Origin: Armadillidium nasatum
Lineage: Eukaryota > Arthropoda > Malacostraca > Isopoda > Armadillidiidae
Direction: 5' to 3'
Assembly (NCBI GenBank): GCA_009176605.1
Contig: SEYY01000664.1
Location: forward strand, 1-23,786
Length of the DNA stretch: 23,786 nucleotides
The notes beneath the pieces are model-generated. The model had not been told where the DNA came from. It saw only the letters and a program-made list of their open reading frames with translations, and did not search any database. Position numbers and translations under genes: made by a program. Below, in pieces: positions 12,081-23,786 of this stretch; the stretch's first letter is position 1, and every line of letters starts with the position of its first letter.

Positions 12081-12474
12081 AGTAATATTATTTACGTACA
12101 GTATTATACTGCACTTCTAATTCAGTTAATAAACATTTAGCTATTAGAATCTGATTCAAATAAAAAGGCGAAAGGGTTGCCAAATTTCAATATTTACTCC
12201 TTAATTTTTATCTCTACTGGCCTCCTCCTTCAATTGTATTTAAGTAACTTGTTGTTTCTTGTTCTTATATTTACTTAATTTTTTTTATTTGATTGATTCA
12301 AATAAACAGATATCAAGTGAATTTATTTCGATAGGCGTAATGATTGAGTGTCGTATTTTGTAAGACGCTTTACTGACGATAGTTCTCTTTTCTCTCTGCT
12401 ATACGGCATTGCAGTGAATCTATTGTTGTGGCTCTAGACATATCAAAAAGACTTCGATAAAGCCTGGCATTTAC

Positions 12475-12609
12475 CATGGCTCAAACGGTAAAGTTATTGA
12501 CTCACGTGCTTGAGGGTGCCGGTTCGATCCCACTTCGGGATCCTAGGTATATACTACCTAGAAAAGTTCCTCTCCTAGAATAGGGCAATGCCATGAGATG
12601 TGAACTTTT

Positions 12610-12642
<33 letters not shown>
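12475..12642 (+). mobile_element. tRNA-derived SINE, family S3, with poly(A) tail
   Basis: A-box-like TGGCTCAAACGG (12477-12488) and perfect B box GGTTCGATCCC (12521-12531), a body of about 85 bp, and an A tract of about 26 bp (12617-12642). It splits the LINE between the FDKAWH-like and ISK-like segments. TAAAGC occurs on both sides (12458-12463 and 12644-12649), but the LINE could supply that by itself, so the target duplication is not certain. Its poly(A) tail differs from the (TA)n edges of S1 and S2. Confidence 0.75.
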
Positions 12643-13110
12643 TTAAAGCTTTGATTTCTAAATTTCACTTTTTCGTCATCTATCCATCTCTCTGAGATAT
12701 TCTTTCCAGACGTTTCTATAACAGTTGTTGTACTACAAAGGGCACCATTGATCATTTAAATCTATTTATAAATAGTGACATTCTTCAGGGATCTCTTCTA
12801 TCCTCAACTTTTTTTTTTCCTGCTCTTTCTTGGAAGGATAACATTATTTCTCTTTCTAAACAAGCTTCTTAAGAGGTTAGGTGTACCGAGATCCCTTTGA
12901 AATTTCTTCAAGTCATTTTATTGCTTGCTTTATTGGGTGAGGAAGTGGTTCTTCCGTGTATATGGATCATGATTCAAACATGTGGGGTGTTTCCCTCACA
13001 CAGTTTTCGCTAAAAAAAAAGTGGGTTCTAGTGATTTTCGCCTTATCAACTATCCTGTTCTTACTAACTCTCTCCAGTCTACTTCAACACATCGAATTGT
13101 TACGTCACAC

Positions 13111-13877
13111 TTTTAAAAATTAAAATATTTATATGGGTAAAAATATAAATTTGTAGCTAGAATCAGTTAAAAATATCTAGCACTAAAAGTAAAACGGGAG
13201 GTTGCTATTTTTTTTTTTTTATAAAATAAGTTCTCAATTCGAGTCTATATTGGAAAGTTCTCAATTTGGCTGTCATAACGAAAAGTTCTCTTAAAGTTTT
13301 CATATCGGAAAGTTCTCAAATAATTTTCATAGCGAAAATTTCTTAAACATTTTCATTCGAAATTTATTAAACATATCGTTTGATATAAAATCAATTGAGA
13401 TGAAATAGTTAAAAACCTGTAAATATCGATTGATAAAATAAACTTACCTATTTAATGTGTTCGATCATATTTTCATTTACTGGATTATTCGTGACGCTGC
13501 TGCAGCGAAGAGTTTATGAATAAAACTTCTTGACGAGAGGGACTGGTTTACAATACTAGTTTCTTGATGAGAAAATAAAATATTTCTCAAAAAGAAGCTT
13601 TTCTATTAAGATCAGTGTAAGTTCTTTTATACAATTGTGTTCTTTCCTTTTGAAGTTGTTCATAATCATATCCCCCAACAAAGATCTGTTTTTTATATCG
13701 CATTTACAGAGATGCTCTTTTGAATACAAGTTAATTAATATCTTATGCAAATTTGGGAGAAAAACCTCGACTCTTGGTTCTGCTGATATTAAATTTATCT
13801 CCTATTAATTCTGAAAAATATATCATCATTTTCTAATTAACTTTTTCTTTTCAATTTCCTCAATTCCTAAATTTAAT
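13111..13877. mobile_element. Unidentified 0.77-kb AT-rich insertion in LINE
   Basis: It separates two adjacent parts of the dead family-2 LINE: the left flank reads CGTCACAC and the right flank ACACTATGC, where other copies read straight through. ACAC on both sides could be a 4-bp target duplication. I see no clear terminal inverted repeats and no credible ORF. It contains a small minisatellite (13225-13366). Confidence 0.5.
13225..13366. repeat. Short 27-bp minisatellite
   Basis: About five imperfect units on the pattern GGAAAGTTCTCAAA...TTTTCATA, best seen at 13252, 13279, 13307 and 13333. Confidence 0.7.
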
Positions 13878-14151
13878 ACACTATGCAAGTTATTACAACG
13901 GAGAATACTCTTCTGAACTTCCCATACTGTTCACCTTTTCTCTTTCCAATTACCTGACACCAGACATAAACTCTATGTATTATAATAATAACGTCTGGAA
14001 CTCATTCCCTTTATCTATTTTCTCAACTTCCTTCGACTTTCACACAATTCAAACGCCGTGTATCGAAGCAAATAGGCTTTCAATTTGGTCCGTCCTGAGA
14101 TTTTCCAACTCTGATGGAAATTGGTAAACTTCTGACCTATGTCCAACAGAT

Positions 14152-14205
<54 letters not shown>

Positions 14206-14211
14206 TATATA

Positions 14212-14280
<69 letters not shown>
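14152..14280. repeat. (TA)n tract at 3' end of LINE family 2
   Basis: TA tract with AGTATA/TACTATA breaks near 14202-14216. It follows the LINE 3' hairpin directly, like 751-840. Confidence 0.96.
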
Positions 14281-14281
<1 letters not shown>

Positions 14282-14311
14282 TTTACTCTCTTCTATTTGA
14301 CATTTGTATGT

Positions 14312-14317
<6 letters not shown>

Positions 14318-14387
<70 letters not shown>

Positions 14388-14388
14388 A
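14318..14388. repeat. (TC)n-(TATC)n compound microsatellite
   Basis: A CT tract of about 34 bp passes into about nine TATC units, just left of module A copy 2. Confidence 0.96.
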
Positions 14389-14412
14389 TATCTTATGTTT
14401 GCTTTAAAATCT

Positions 14413-15310
<898 letters not shown>

Positions 15311-15401
15311 TTTTTTTTTTTTATAAAAAAATTTGAAAAAAATAAATTTAAAAAAAAAAAAAAAAAAAATTATAATTTTTTTTTTTTTTTTTTTTTTTTT
15401 T
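15311..15401. repeat. Poly(T)/poly(A) low-complexity foldback
   Basis: Alternating runs of T, A, then T again. A- and T-runs of similar length could pair. Confidence 0.8.
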
Positions 15402-15511
15402 GTATAATGCCTATGAGGGTTGTAATTAATTTCATAAAAAAATTTAATTCAATTCACAATGAACATTTTTTAAAACGAAAAGAAATTAAAAACAACAAAG
15501 AAAATCGTTCA

Positions 15512-15717
15512 TACATTTAAAAATTGTCCTAACGAATAGTTGGGATAAGTAACAAAAATGTCACATTAAAATTTTTTAATAGAAAAAAGACATGTTAAGT
15601 ATAAGAAAGTCGCTTCACTGATTTATTTTCTAATAAGAAAATAACTGAAAAAAAAATTTGTTGTGACATTTTTTGTACTTTGTCCCAACGATTCGTTAGG
15701 ACAATTTTTGCAGTGTA
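15512..15717. mobile_element. Tc1/mariner-type MITE with about 50-bp TIRs
   Basis: The left arm (15514-15566, with AATTGTCCTAACGAAT) and right arm (15662-15715, with ATTCGTTAGGACAATT) are inverted repeats of about 50 bp with a few mismatches. They surround about 95 bp of AT-rich interior without an ORF. The right tip is CAGTG followed by TA, and the left tip is TA followed by CA. TA target duplication and CACTG-type tips fit the Tc1/mariner superfamily. A transposase would have to be supplied from elsewhere. Confidence 0.75.
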
Positions 15718-15909
15718 AAAACATGGTTCTTGGCTCTCTCCGATATTCCGATGCACAATAAGACGTCTTGGCTTTAATATTAAGTCCGACAATAAAGTTG
15801 ACAAGGAGAGCATCGAGAGCTCTCATGGCCTATGGACGTGGTTCACTCGCTCTGAACTCGTGATGGTCTGAAGGGCAGCATTTTGTCTAATAAGTATATA
15901 TGAGGGAAA
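15718..15909. other. Unique DNA right of the MITE
   Basis: No supported gene. Slightly less AT-rich than its surroundings. Confidence 0.4.

Positions 15910-15964
<55 letters not shown>
15910..15964. repeat. (TG)n microsatellite
   Basis: Pure TG tract of about 55 bp. Confidence 0.97.
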
Positions 15965-15967
<3 letters not shown>

Positions 15968-16229
15968 CTCTTAATAGGAATTTTAACGCTTCTCCACAAT
16001 ACATCTGGAAAAGTGTTTAGAAAATAATTCATATTTTGTTTTCAAGCACAGAATGAAATCTTACTATAAATACACAAGCATACTGGCAGTTTCTTCTCGG
16101 ATGTTCTATCTATCTATCTCTTTCTCTGATTTTCTCTATCTTTTTTTTTTAATATACTATCTCTTTCTCTCTCTCTTTTTCTGTTTTTCTTTCTCTCTCT
16201 TTGTTTGATTCTCTCTTTCTATCTATTTT

Positions 16230-16306
<77 letters not shown>

Positions 16307-16568
16307 TATATTATTCGGGGCCTTTTGAGGATGAAGAGATTAGAAGGAGGACGCGCTTAATGACAGAGCGATCTTTGGTGCATTATTTATGGCTTCTTTC
16401 TTGATTAAAATTTCAAACTTTCTGTCATTTCATTTGTAAAATCTGTCTATCAAAAAACTCCTTCTGTCTTCATCTTATTTTTTAACTCTACTTTTTGTTC
16501 TCCTCTCTCTCTCTCTCTCTCTCCTTTTTCATGTAATTTGGCATTCACGAGATTCTCTCACCCTCATT

Positions 16569-16639
<71 letters not shown>

Positions 16640-16645
16640 GAATTC
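15965..16645. repeat. CT-rich block with two long (TC)n tracts
   Basis: Degenerate CTAT/CTTT DNA from about 16105, long (TC)n at about 16231-16303 and 16573-16636, and a short one at 16503-16522. The DNA between them (16304-16502) has no recognisable gene. Confidence 0.8.
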
Positions 16646-16929
16646 ATCTTACAACAGTCAAATTAATTCCTTTCTCATCTCAACTGCAAGAGCGTTTTGT
16701 CAGTTAGAGTAATGACAAATATTTTATTATTATTATTATTATTATTATATAAAATTATTTTCACTATAATATTAAATAATAAGGTGGCCTGAGTACCTCA
16801 CTAGTGATAAAAGATTCGGTGACGTCACTCTATCAAATTTAAAATTACGATGGCAAGCTCTTTCGGATCAATGTTTCCTCTTATTTAATATAAAATAAAA
16901 AAAAACATCTAAATAGGAGGAAATATAAG
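16646..16929. other. Unique AT-rich DNA with a (TTA)n run
   Basis: Short (ATT)n at about 16722-16748. No gene seen. Confidence 0.5.
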
Positions 16930-17813
<884 letters not shown>

Positions 17814-17879
17814 AAGTGTTTCAAATTTTACCGGTGGAGTACATGAAAGAATGGGCATGGTGGTGTAAAAAGACGTATT

Positions 17880-18644
17880 GTAAGAGCCCTTCTCAGTGGA
17901 GGAGGTATGCGAGTAAAAAGTTCACAAGAACAGTGTCCATTGTAAAAATGATAGTATAGAGAGAGTGACGCAACCATGAGAAGGACAGTAAGAGACTAGA
18001 GAAAGTTAGTGAGAGCGAAAGAGTTAAGACGAAAATCCCTAGACTCCACCTGTAACAGGAGATTTCTGTGAGTGAAACAACCCCAAATGTGTGAAGCATT
18101 CTCCATACAGATCACGAGAGAGAGAAAAAACACCGAAAATATTAAGAACAGATGAAGGTTTGAGTTGAGTGATTTCGAAGATGATATAGTTATGTGTAAG
18201 GTTGTGCCTTGTTGAAAATTAGACGAAGAGAGTTTTTGAAGCATTGAAAGCAACCATTTTTTCTCTACCCCAATTAGAAATACAAGAAAGATTAGCTGTT
18301 TCAGGGCCAATCTCCTAGCATTAATTAGTGTTGTGTGGGATGTCTTTCAAATTAAAAGAAGTAATGTAGTTTGGAGGAGTGAATAGGTGTTAATGTAACA
18401 GAGAGAAGGCCATTAATGCAAGCACAAAAAGAGTTCGAGATACTATGGATCCCTGAGGAACACCAATATTTATAGATTTAAAGGATGAACAGTGACAATC
18501 TAAAAGAGCAATTGTAGAGAAGGTCACAGAGCGAAGGATAGATACTGAAAGAGGAAAGAATTCAAAGCTTTGTGACATTCTCTTCCGAAGGCTTTCATCA
18601 TGCCACAGAAAAAGATTCACCGAAATGACGAAGAGCAGAAGACC

Positions 18645-18726
<82 letters not shown>

Positions 18727-19260
18727 AATAGTGGAGCGCTCCTTATAAGGACCATACTGCCTATCATAGATCATAGATAAGATTAGAACAATTCAGATGT
18801 TTCAAAATCTTTCTTTTAAGAACTGAAAATGAAAAACTGGGATTTAAGAAATAGAATGATAGTTATAGAGTTGAGAGGGCTTCCATCTTTTCGGCACAGA
18901 AAGAATGAGCATACGTTTCAGCAGTAAGAAAAGAAAGTTGAAGAAGAAAAAATAAGACGAAATAGTTTACCAACTCATGGTTCAAGCTCAGAAATAAAAA
19001 TTTTAAGAACCACAGGAGCGATAGTGATGCGATACCACAAATATCGTTTTCATTCTTGGTATTTCGCTCAGAGAGAGAAAAAATAACGTCTTCACAAAAA
19101 ATCACAATACTTAGTATAAATGAGATGATGTATTGGAGGAGAGAAGGAGGAATATTTTCAGAATTGCTTAAGGTAGACTTAGAGATAAAAGTTTGAGCGA
19201 AGAATTCAGCTTTAGCAGAAGGCAAAAACTCGAATTGTGAGTGAGAAAAGACTAGAATAG
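17880..19260 (-). pseudogene. Decayed LINE family 2 copy, minus strand
   Basis: In minus-strand reading order: FAQTFISKSTLSNSENIPPS (about 19140-19200), SLSERNTKNEND (about 19050-19080), NHELVNYF, a WHDES-like region, SINIGVPQGSIVSRTLF (about 18425-18475), LTPIHS directly followed by LHY, ENASHIWG (about 18085-18108), VESRDFRLNSFALTNFL, and LYYHFYNGHCSCELFTRIPP. The YADDS catalytic block between HS and LHY is missing, so the copy is catalytically dead even apart from its frameshifts. A (GA)n tract sits inside the RT region. Confidence 0.75.
18645..18724. repeat. (GA)n microsatellite inside a dead LINE
   Basis: Pure GA tract of about 80 bp within the RT region, with LINE sequence on both sides. 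Confidence 0.97.

Positions 19261-19930
<670 letters not shown>

Positions 19931-20009
<79 letters not shown>
19931..20009. repeat. (TA)n tract truncating the Penelope-like RT
   Basis: Pure TA tract that replaces the RT C-terminus. The long minus-strand frame continues through it as Ile-Tyr repeats before stopping at 19891. Confidence 0.97.
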
Positions 20010-20012
<3 letters not shown>

Positions 20013-21486
20013 AAGAGTTGTTCGTTTCCTCTTCGCATGTAAATTTTATATTGGGGAGTTTATTGTTAAGAAAGTTTAAAAAAAGGGGGGCTTTAAAACT
20101 GTTATCGAATAGGAGGAAAGTATCATCCATGTATCTACTGTAAAAATAAGGTTTGAAGGTGGTCGGGCATGTGGATAGCCAAGAGGTTTCATAATGATCC
20201 AGGTATATGTTGGCAAGAGCAGCACTTAATGGGGAACCCATAGCCAACGAGTTAGTTTGAAAATAAAGAGTGTTATTAAAAAAGAAATAAACATCATTAC
20301 ATGCTAAGTTTAGTAAATTTTTGAATTCTAGTTTTGTAAAATTATGGAAGGTGGTTAAATCTTTGAAGATTTTTTCCAGTAATATGTGGATAGCATCACT
20401 GGTTGGAATATTGGTGTATAGGGATTCGATGTCAAAACTACACATATGGTATTTGTTGAAGTTATTAATTGTGTGTATTTTGTTCTTGAAATCGTAGGAG
20501 TTACGGATGGTGAATTCATTGGAAGTATATGGTGTTAAAAGAGACGATAAAAATTTTGCTAATTTATAGTTGTGTGTGTTGTAGGCGGCAAGTATGGGGC
20601 GCATGGGTAAATTTGATTTATGAACCTTGGGTAAGCCATACAGTATACCTGGTGCTGAACCTCTAGTATAAAGGTTATCGTATAATGTTTTGTCAATTTT
20701 TTGATTATCTAGTAAGTTACGGAGGGAACGATTTACTTTTTCTTCTAAGTTTAAGGATAAGTTAATCGGAATTTTGTTGCAAATTTGAAACTTGGAAGTG
20801 TCAGCTAGTAAACTATTCATCTTGTTAATGTAATCGTGTTTATTCAGTAGTACTATGCCTTGGCCTTTGTCTGGTTTACAAATTGTCAGGGAGGCATCGT
20901 TTTTAAGTTTTAGTAATACATTCAAGTCAGTTTTATTAATTAGATATGAAAAGACTTTTGAGGGTTTGAATTTATAATAATATTTATGTGCTAAATATCT
21001 TATCTTTTTAGTGAAAGAATCAAAATTTTCCTTAAAAGGATCATAAGGTTTCAGAGAGATTAATAGTTTTTCAAATGATAGGAAATGAGTGTAAAAATTA
21101 ATCTTAAAAACTGGGAGGCTAAAATTTAAACCTAAAGTTAACAGTCTTTTTTCATTAGTGGAAAGGGATCTATCAGAAAAATTAAAAATTACTTCATCTG
21201 GGTTCAATGGTGTTTTGGTGAAACTTAAGCCTAAGTTGTATAATTTTTTCTCATGGCGTGCTTTACAAGTTTTAATGAATTTAGAAATATGCAAAGTTCT
21301 CAAGTTAGACAGGTAAAGGTGGTCTATATAGCTTAAAGAAGCTTTCACAGAGAGAGAAAGTTCTTGAAATTCACTTTCTAATTTGGATAGAGATTTGGTT
21401 TTACAAGAAATTTCATTGTTAAGTAATTTACATTGAAAACTTTTATATAGGTTACTATGATACAAACGGTTAGTAAAAAGTTTAAA

Positions 21487-21499
<13 letters not shown>
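20010..21499 (-). pseudogene. Penelope-like element reverse transcriptase, truncated at both ends
   Basis: A 547-codon frame (19891-21534) contains about 490 codons of uninterrupted PLE RT. Motifs by residue: FSDRSLSTNEKRLLTLGLNF (119-138), KPDKG (220-224), YGLPKVHK (299-306), MRPI (311-314), SFDIESLYTNIP (366-377), LAMGSPLSAALANIYL (430-445) and catalytic YMDD (468-471). PLE RTs are related to telomerase and copy RNA at a nicked target. The N-terminal 12 or so codons come from the antisense of an inverted copy, so the apparent start is artificial. After EEETNNSL (residue 508) the frame enters (TA)n, so the thumb end and the usual GIY-YIG nuclease are missing. The intact frame suggests a young insertion, but this copy cannot be autonomous. 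Confidence 0.93.
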
Positions 21500-22170
<671 letters not shown>

Positions 22171-22178
22171 CATCACTA

Positions 22179-22540
22179 ATATATATATATTGTAAAAGTT
22201 CAATTTCTCAACTTTTATGTTCTTTTTAAATATATCATGTTAGTTATTTATATTTATGAATGAATATTTGAATAATAGTGGACTTTAAATTCATTCATAA
22301 ATATCGAACTTCAACATTTATTTATTTTAAATTGATAAACTTCGATATCATTTTATTAATGACTTTTACGCTAAATAAAATTAATGAAACAATAAAATTG
22401 CGTAAACCCTTTAATTCTTAAGAAGATAAAAGAACGGGTTGAAGCTAGAATAAGAAGGGTCAGTCAAGATTGTTAACTCAAGATAGAAGATTAACTACAA
22501 AATAGAAGACTCAACAAGAGAATTATCCATGGAACACCAT
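22179..22540. other. AT-rich DNA with a 15-bp perfect hairpin
   Basis: TATTTATGAATGAAT (22251-22265) is the exact reverse complement of 22289-22303, with a 23-nt loop. No gene is seen. Confidence 0.6.
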
Positions 22541-22924
22541 TCTAAGAAGAATCTATATGGAGCTCTTGACTATTAGGTGAGAGTAAGCTCTGACCATTAG
22601 GTGGAGATAAATCCATTCTTCGAGGAACCAAAAGAAAAGGAATCGACAAGAAGAAACTATATGAAGCTCTTGACCTTTAGGTGAGAGTAAACCTCTGACC
22701 TTCAGGTAGAGGATAAATCCATTCTTCAGGATTAACGTCGTGAACTCATCGAAAATCTTCCGAAGAGATATAAGAACGCCTTTCTAACTCGGCTTACATC
22801 TATTCACGCTACCATGTAAATATATAATAACTACAAGTAAAGATTTATTTAAACCTTTTGTCATATCGAAGAAGCTAAGAAGTATTAAAAGTTTAGACTA
22901 GAAGGATTGTCGTCAAGAAACTTT

Positions 22925-22926
<2 letters not shown>
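22541..22926. repeat. Unidentified repeat with two direct copies of about 78 bp
   Basis: Segments 22549-22626 and 22661-22739 match closely: CTATATGGAGCTCTTGAC, then AGGTGAGAGTAA, then GATAAATCCATTCTTC. They start about 112 bp apart. Downstream sequence with GATATAAGAACGCC and AAGATTTATTTAAACC looks somewhat like LTR or UTR DNA, but no LTR partner or pol gene is in the window. Confidence 0.55.
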
Positions 22927-22994
<68 letters not shown>

Positions 22995-23021
22995 TATATA
23001 TAATATATATATATATATATA
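22927..23021. repeat. (TA)n microsatellite
   Basis: TA tract with TACTATA breaks. It marks the truncated 5' edge of an RTE-type RT. Confidence 0.96.
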
Positions 23022-23786
23022 TGCGAATTGTAGATCAAGAGTGAGGGTGAAGAGAGAACTATCGGATTGGTTTAGCATAGGAGTGGGATTGAGACAGGGG
23101 TTTGTAATATCTCCATGTAATTTAATCTATTGATGAATGGTTTACTTAGAAAAATGGAGAGAGAAGGGAAGAGTATTACGTTGAGAAATATGGAGGGTGA
23201 ATGTGAAGTGAATGTTTTACTTTTTGCAGATGATGCGGCATGTGTTGGTGGCAGAATCTGGAGAAAAGAATACTTGTGAGAGAGTTTGAATGGAAATGTG
23301 CAAACACGAGATTGAAATTCAATCCAGCGAAGAATAAAATTTTCAGGATTGGAGATGGGGATGAGGAAATGTGGAGGGAGGAATTGGTTTGTTGAAGTGT
23401 GAGAATGGAAACTTGAGGAGGTGAATGAATTCAAATATCTATAAATAAAGAACAGAGTGGTAGAAGGAATGAAAGTATTGGGGGCCTAAGAAAAGTATGG
23501 AAGAAAGGAAAAATTTAGAAAGAAATAAAGTTAAGAATGTTTGAATGTATGTGTTCACCTTCTATATTGTATGTGTGTGAAACATAGACGATAAGTGCTC
23601 GGTCGAGAAAAAGTTTCAATGTCTTTGAGATGAAAGATTTGAGAGCGATATATAAATTGAGAAGGATTGATAGGATTAGAAATGAAAGAATAAGGGAGAT
23701 GTGTAAATAGAAGAAGGGTGTAATTGATAGAGAGGAGGAGGATGTGCTAAAATGGTTTAGACATATGTGAAGAATGAAAGAGAACA
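23022..23786 (+). pseudogene. Decayed RTE-clade non-LTR reverse transcriptase
   Basis: Plus-strand RT remnants: RVRVKRELSDWFSIGVGLRQG (about 23038-23100), MNGLLRKMEREGKSITLRNM, VNVLLFADDAACVGG (about 23208-23254; catalytic FADD, core 23217-23240), LKFNPAKNK, EEVNEFKYL, then LYVCET, LRAIYKLRRIDRIRNERIRE and VLKWFRHM near the right edge. The order and wording match the RTE clade, not the Jockey/CR1-like LINEs elsewhere in the window. Several stops and frame changes are present. The 5' part is cut off at (TA)n and the 3' end leaves the window. Confidence 0.85.

Larger units (their letters stand above)
12335..14150 (+). pseudogene. Decayed LINE family 2 copy, interrupted by two insertions
   Basis: Plus-strand RT remnants in shifting frames: VVALDISK, then FDKAW (about 12430-12470), ISKF...YPSL (about 12655-12690), FLEGNIISLSKQAS (about 12829-12870), then SSDFRLINYPVLTNSLQS (about 13030-13080). 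After a gap come the RYYNG-like region (about 13885-13900) and VWNSFPLSIFSTSFDF (about 13993-14040). It ends in a small TCTG/CAGA hairpin (14131-14150) just before (TA)n, as in the copy at 1-750. A SINE interrupts it at 12475-12642 and a 0.77-kb insertion at 13111-13877. The catalytic YADD is not recognisable. Confidence 0.7.

Overview
This window looks like intergenic DNA from a metazoan nuclear genome, most probably a decapod crustacean. That assignment is an inference. It rests on the very high load of (TA)n, (TC)n, (CA)n and (TAA)n microsatellites (seventeen TA tracts alone total about 2.3 kb), on many decayed non-LTR retrotransposons of the EEP-endonuclease/RT type, on a Penelope-like element and on tRNA-derived SINEs. 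Penaeid shrimp and crab assemblies are known for this composition. I see no bacterial operon, rRNA, functional tRNA, CRISPR array or intact host gene. Most open frames in the window are translations of simple repeats.

Layout. 1-750: 3' end of a decayed LINE (here called family 2). 845-3828: a better preserved LINE (family 1, minus strand, 1012-3620) sits between two inverted copies of a tRNA-derived repeat (S1). 3922-4306: a second tRNA-derived repeat family (S2). 4575-5108: a decayed minus-strand protein-coding unit of an arthropod repetitive protein family. 5147-7190: microsatellites and a 28-bp minisatellite. 7391-9350: CT-rich DNA, one copy of a composite repeat (module A, (TA)n, module B) and three S1 SINEs, two of them back to back. 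10014-10800: an inverted module A and an 18-bp minisatellite. 11178-14150: a hAT-like tip, LINE endonuclease debris, and a dead family-2 LINE holding a poly(A)-tailed SINE (S3) and an unidentified 0.77-kb insertion. 14413-15310: a second composite repeat. 15512-15717: a Tc1/mariner-type MITE. 16930-17690: an inverted composite repeat. 17880-19260: a dead family-2 LINE on the minus strand. 19931-21977: a Penelope-like element with a 547-codon open frame and a 5'-truncated inverted copy of itself. 21978-22170: a CATCCG-rich block ending in a hAT-like tip. 23022-23786: a decayed RTE-type RT that runs off the right edge.

The genes do not form a pathway. The organising feature is that TA-dinucleotide tracts occur repeatedly at the 3' ends or internal joints of different mobile-element families: S1 and S2 SINEs, family-2 LINEs, both Penelope arms, and the module A/B composite. 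Microsatellites therefore appear to be element parts or preferred junctions here, rather than random background. I did not find a convincing new enzymatic or defence system. The best candidates for a second look are the composite A-(TA)n-B family, the head-to-head S1 SINE pairs, and the inverted Penelope pair joined at a short palindrome.
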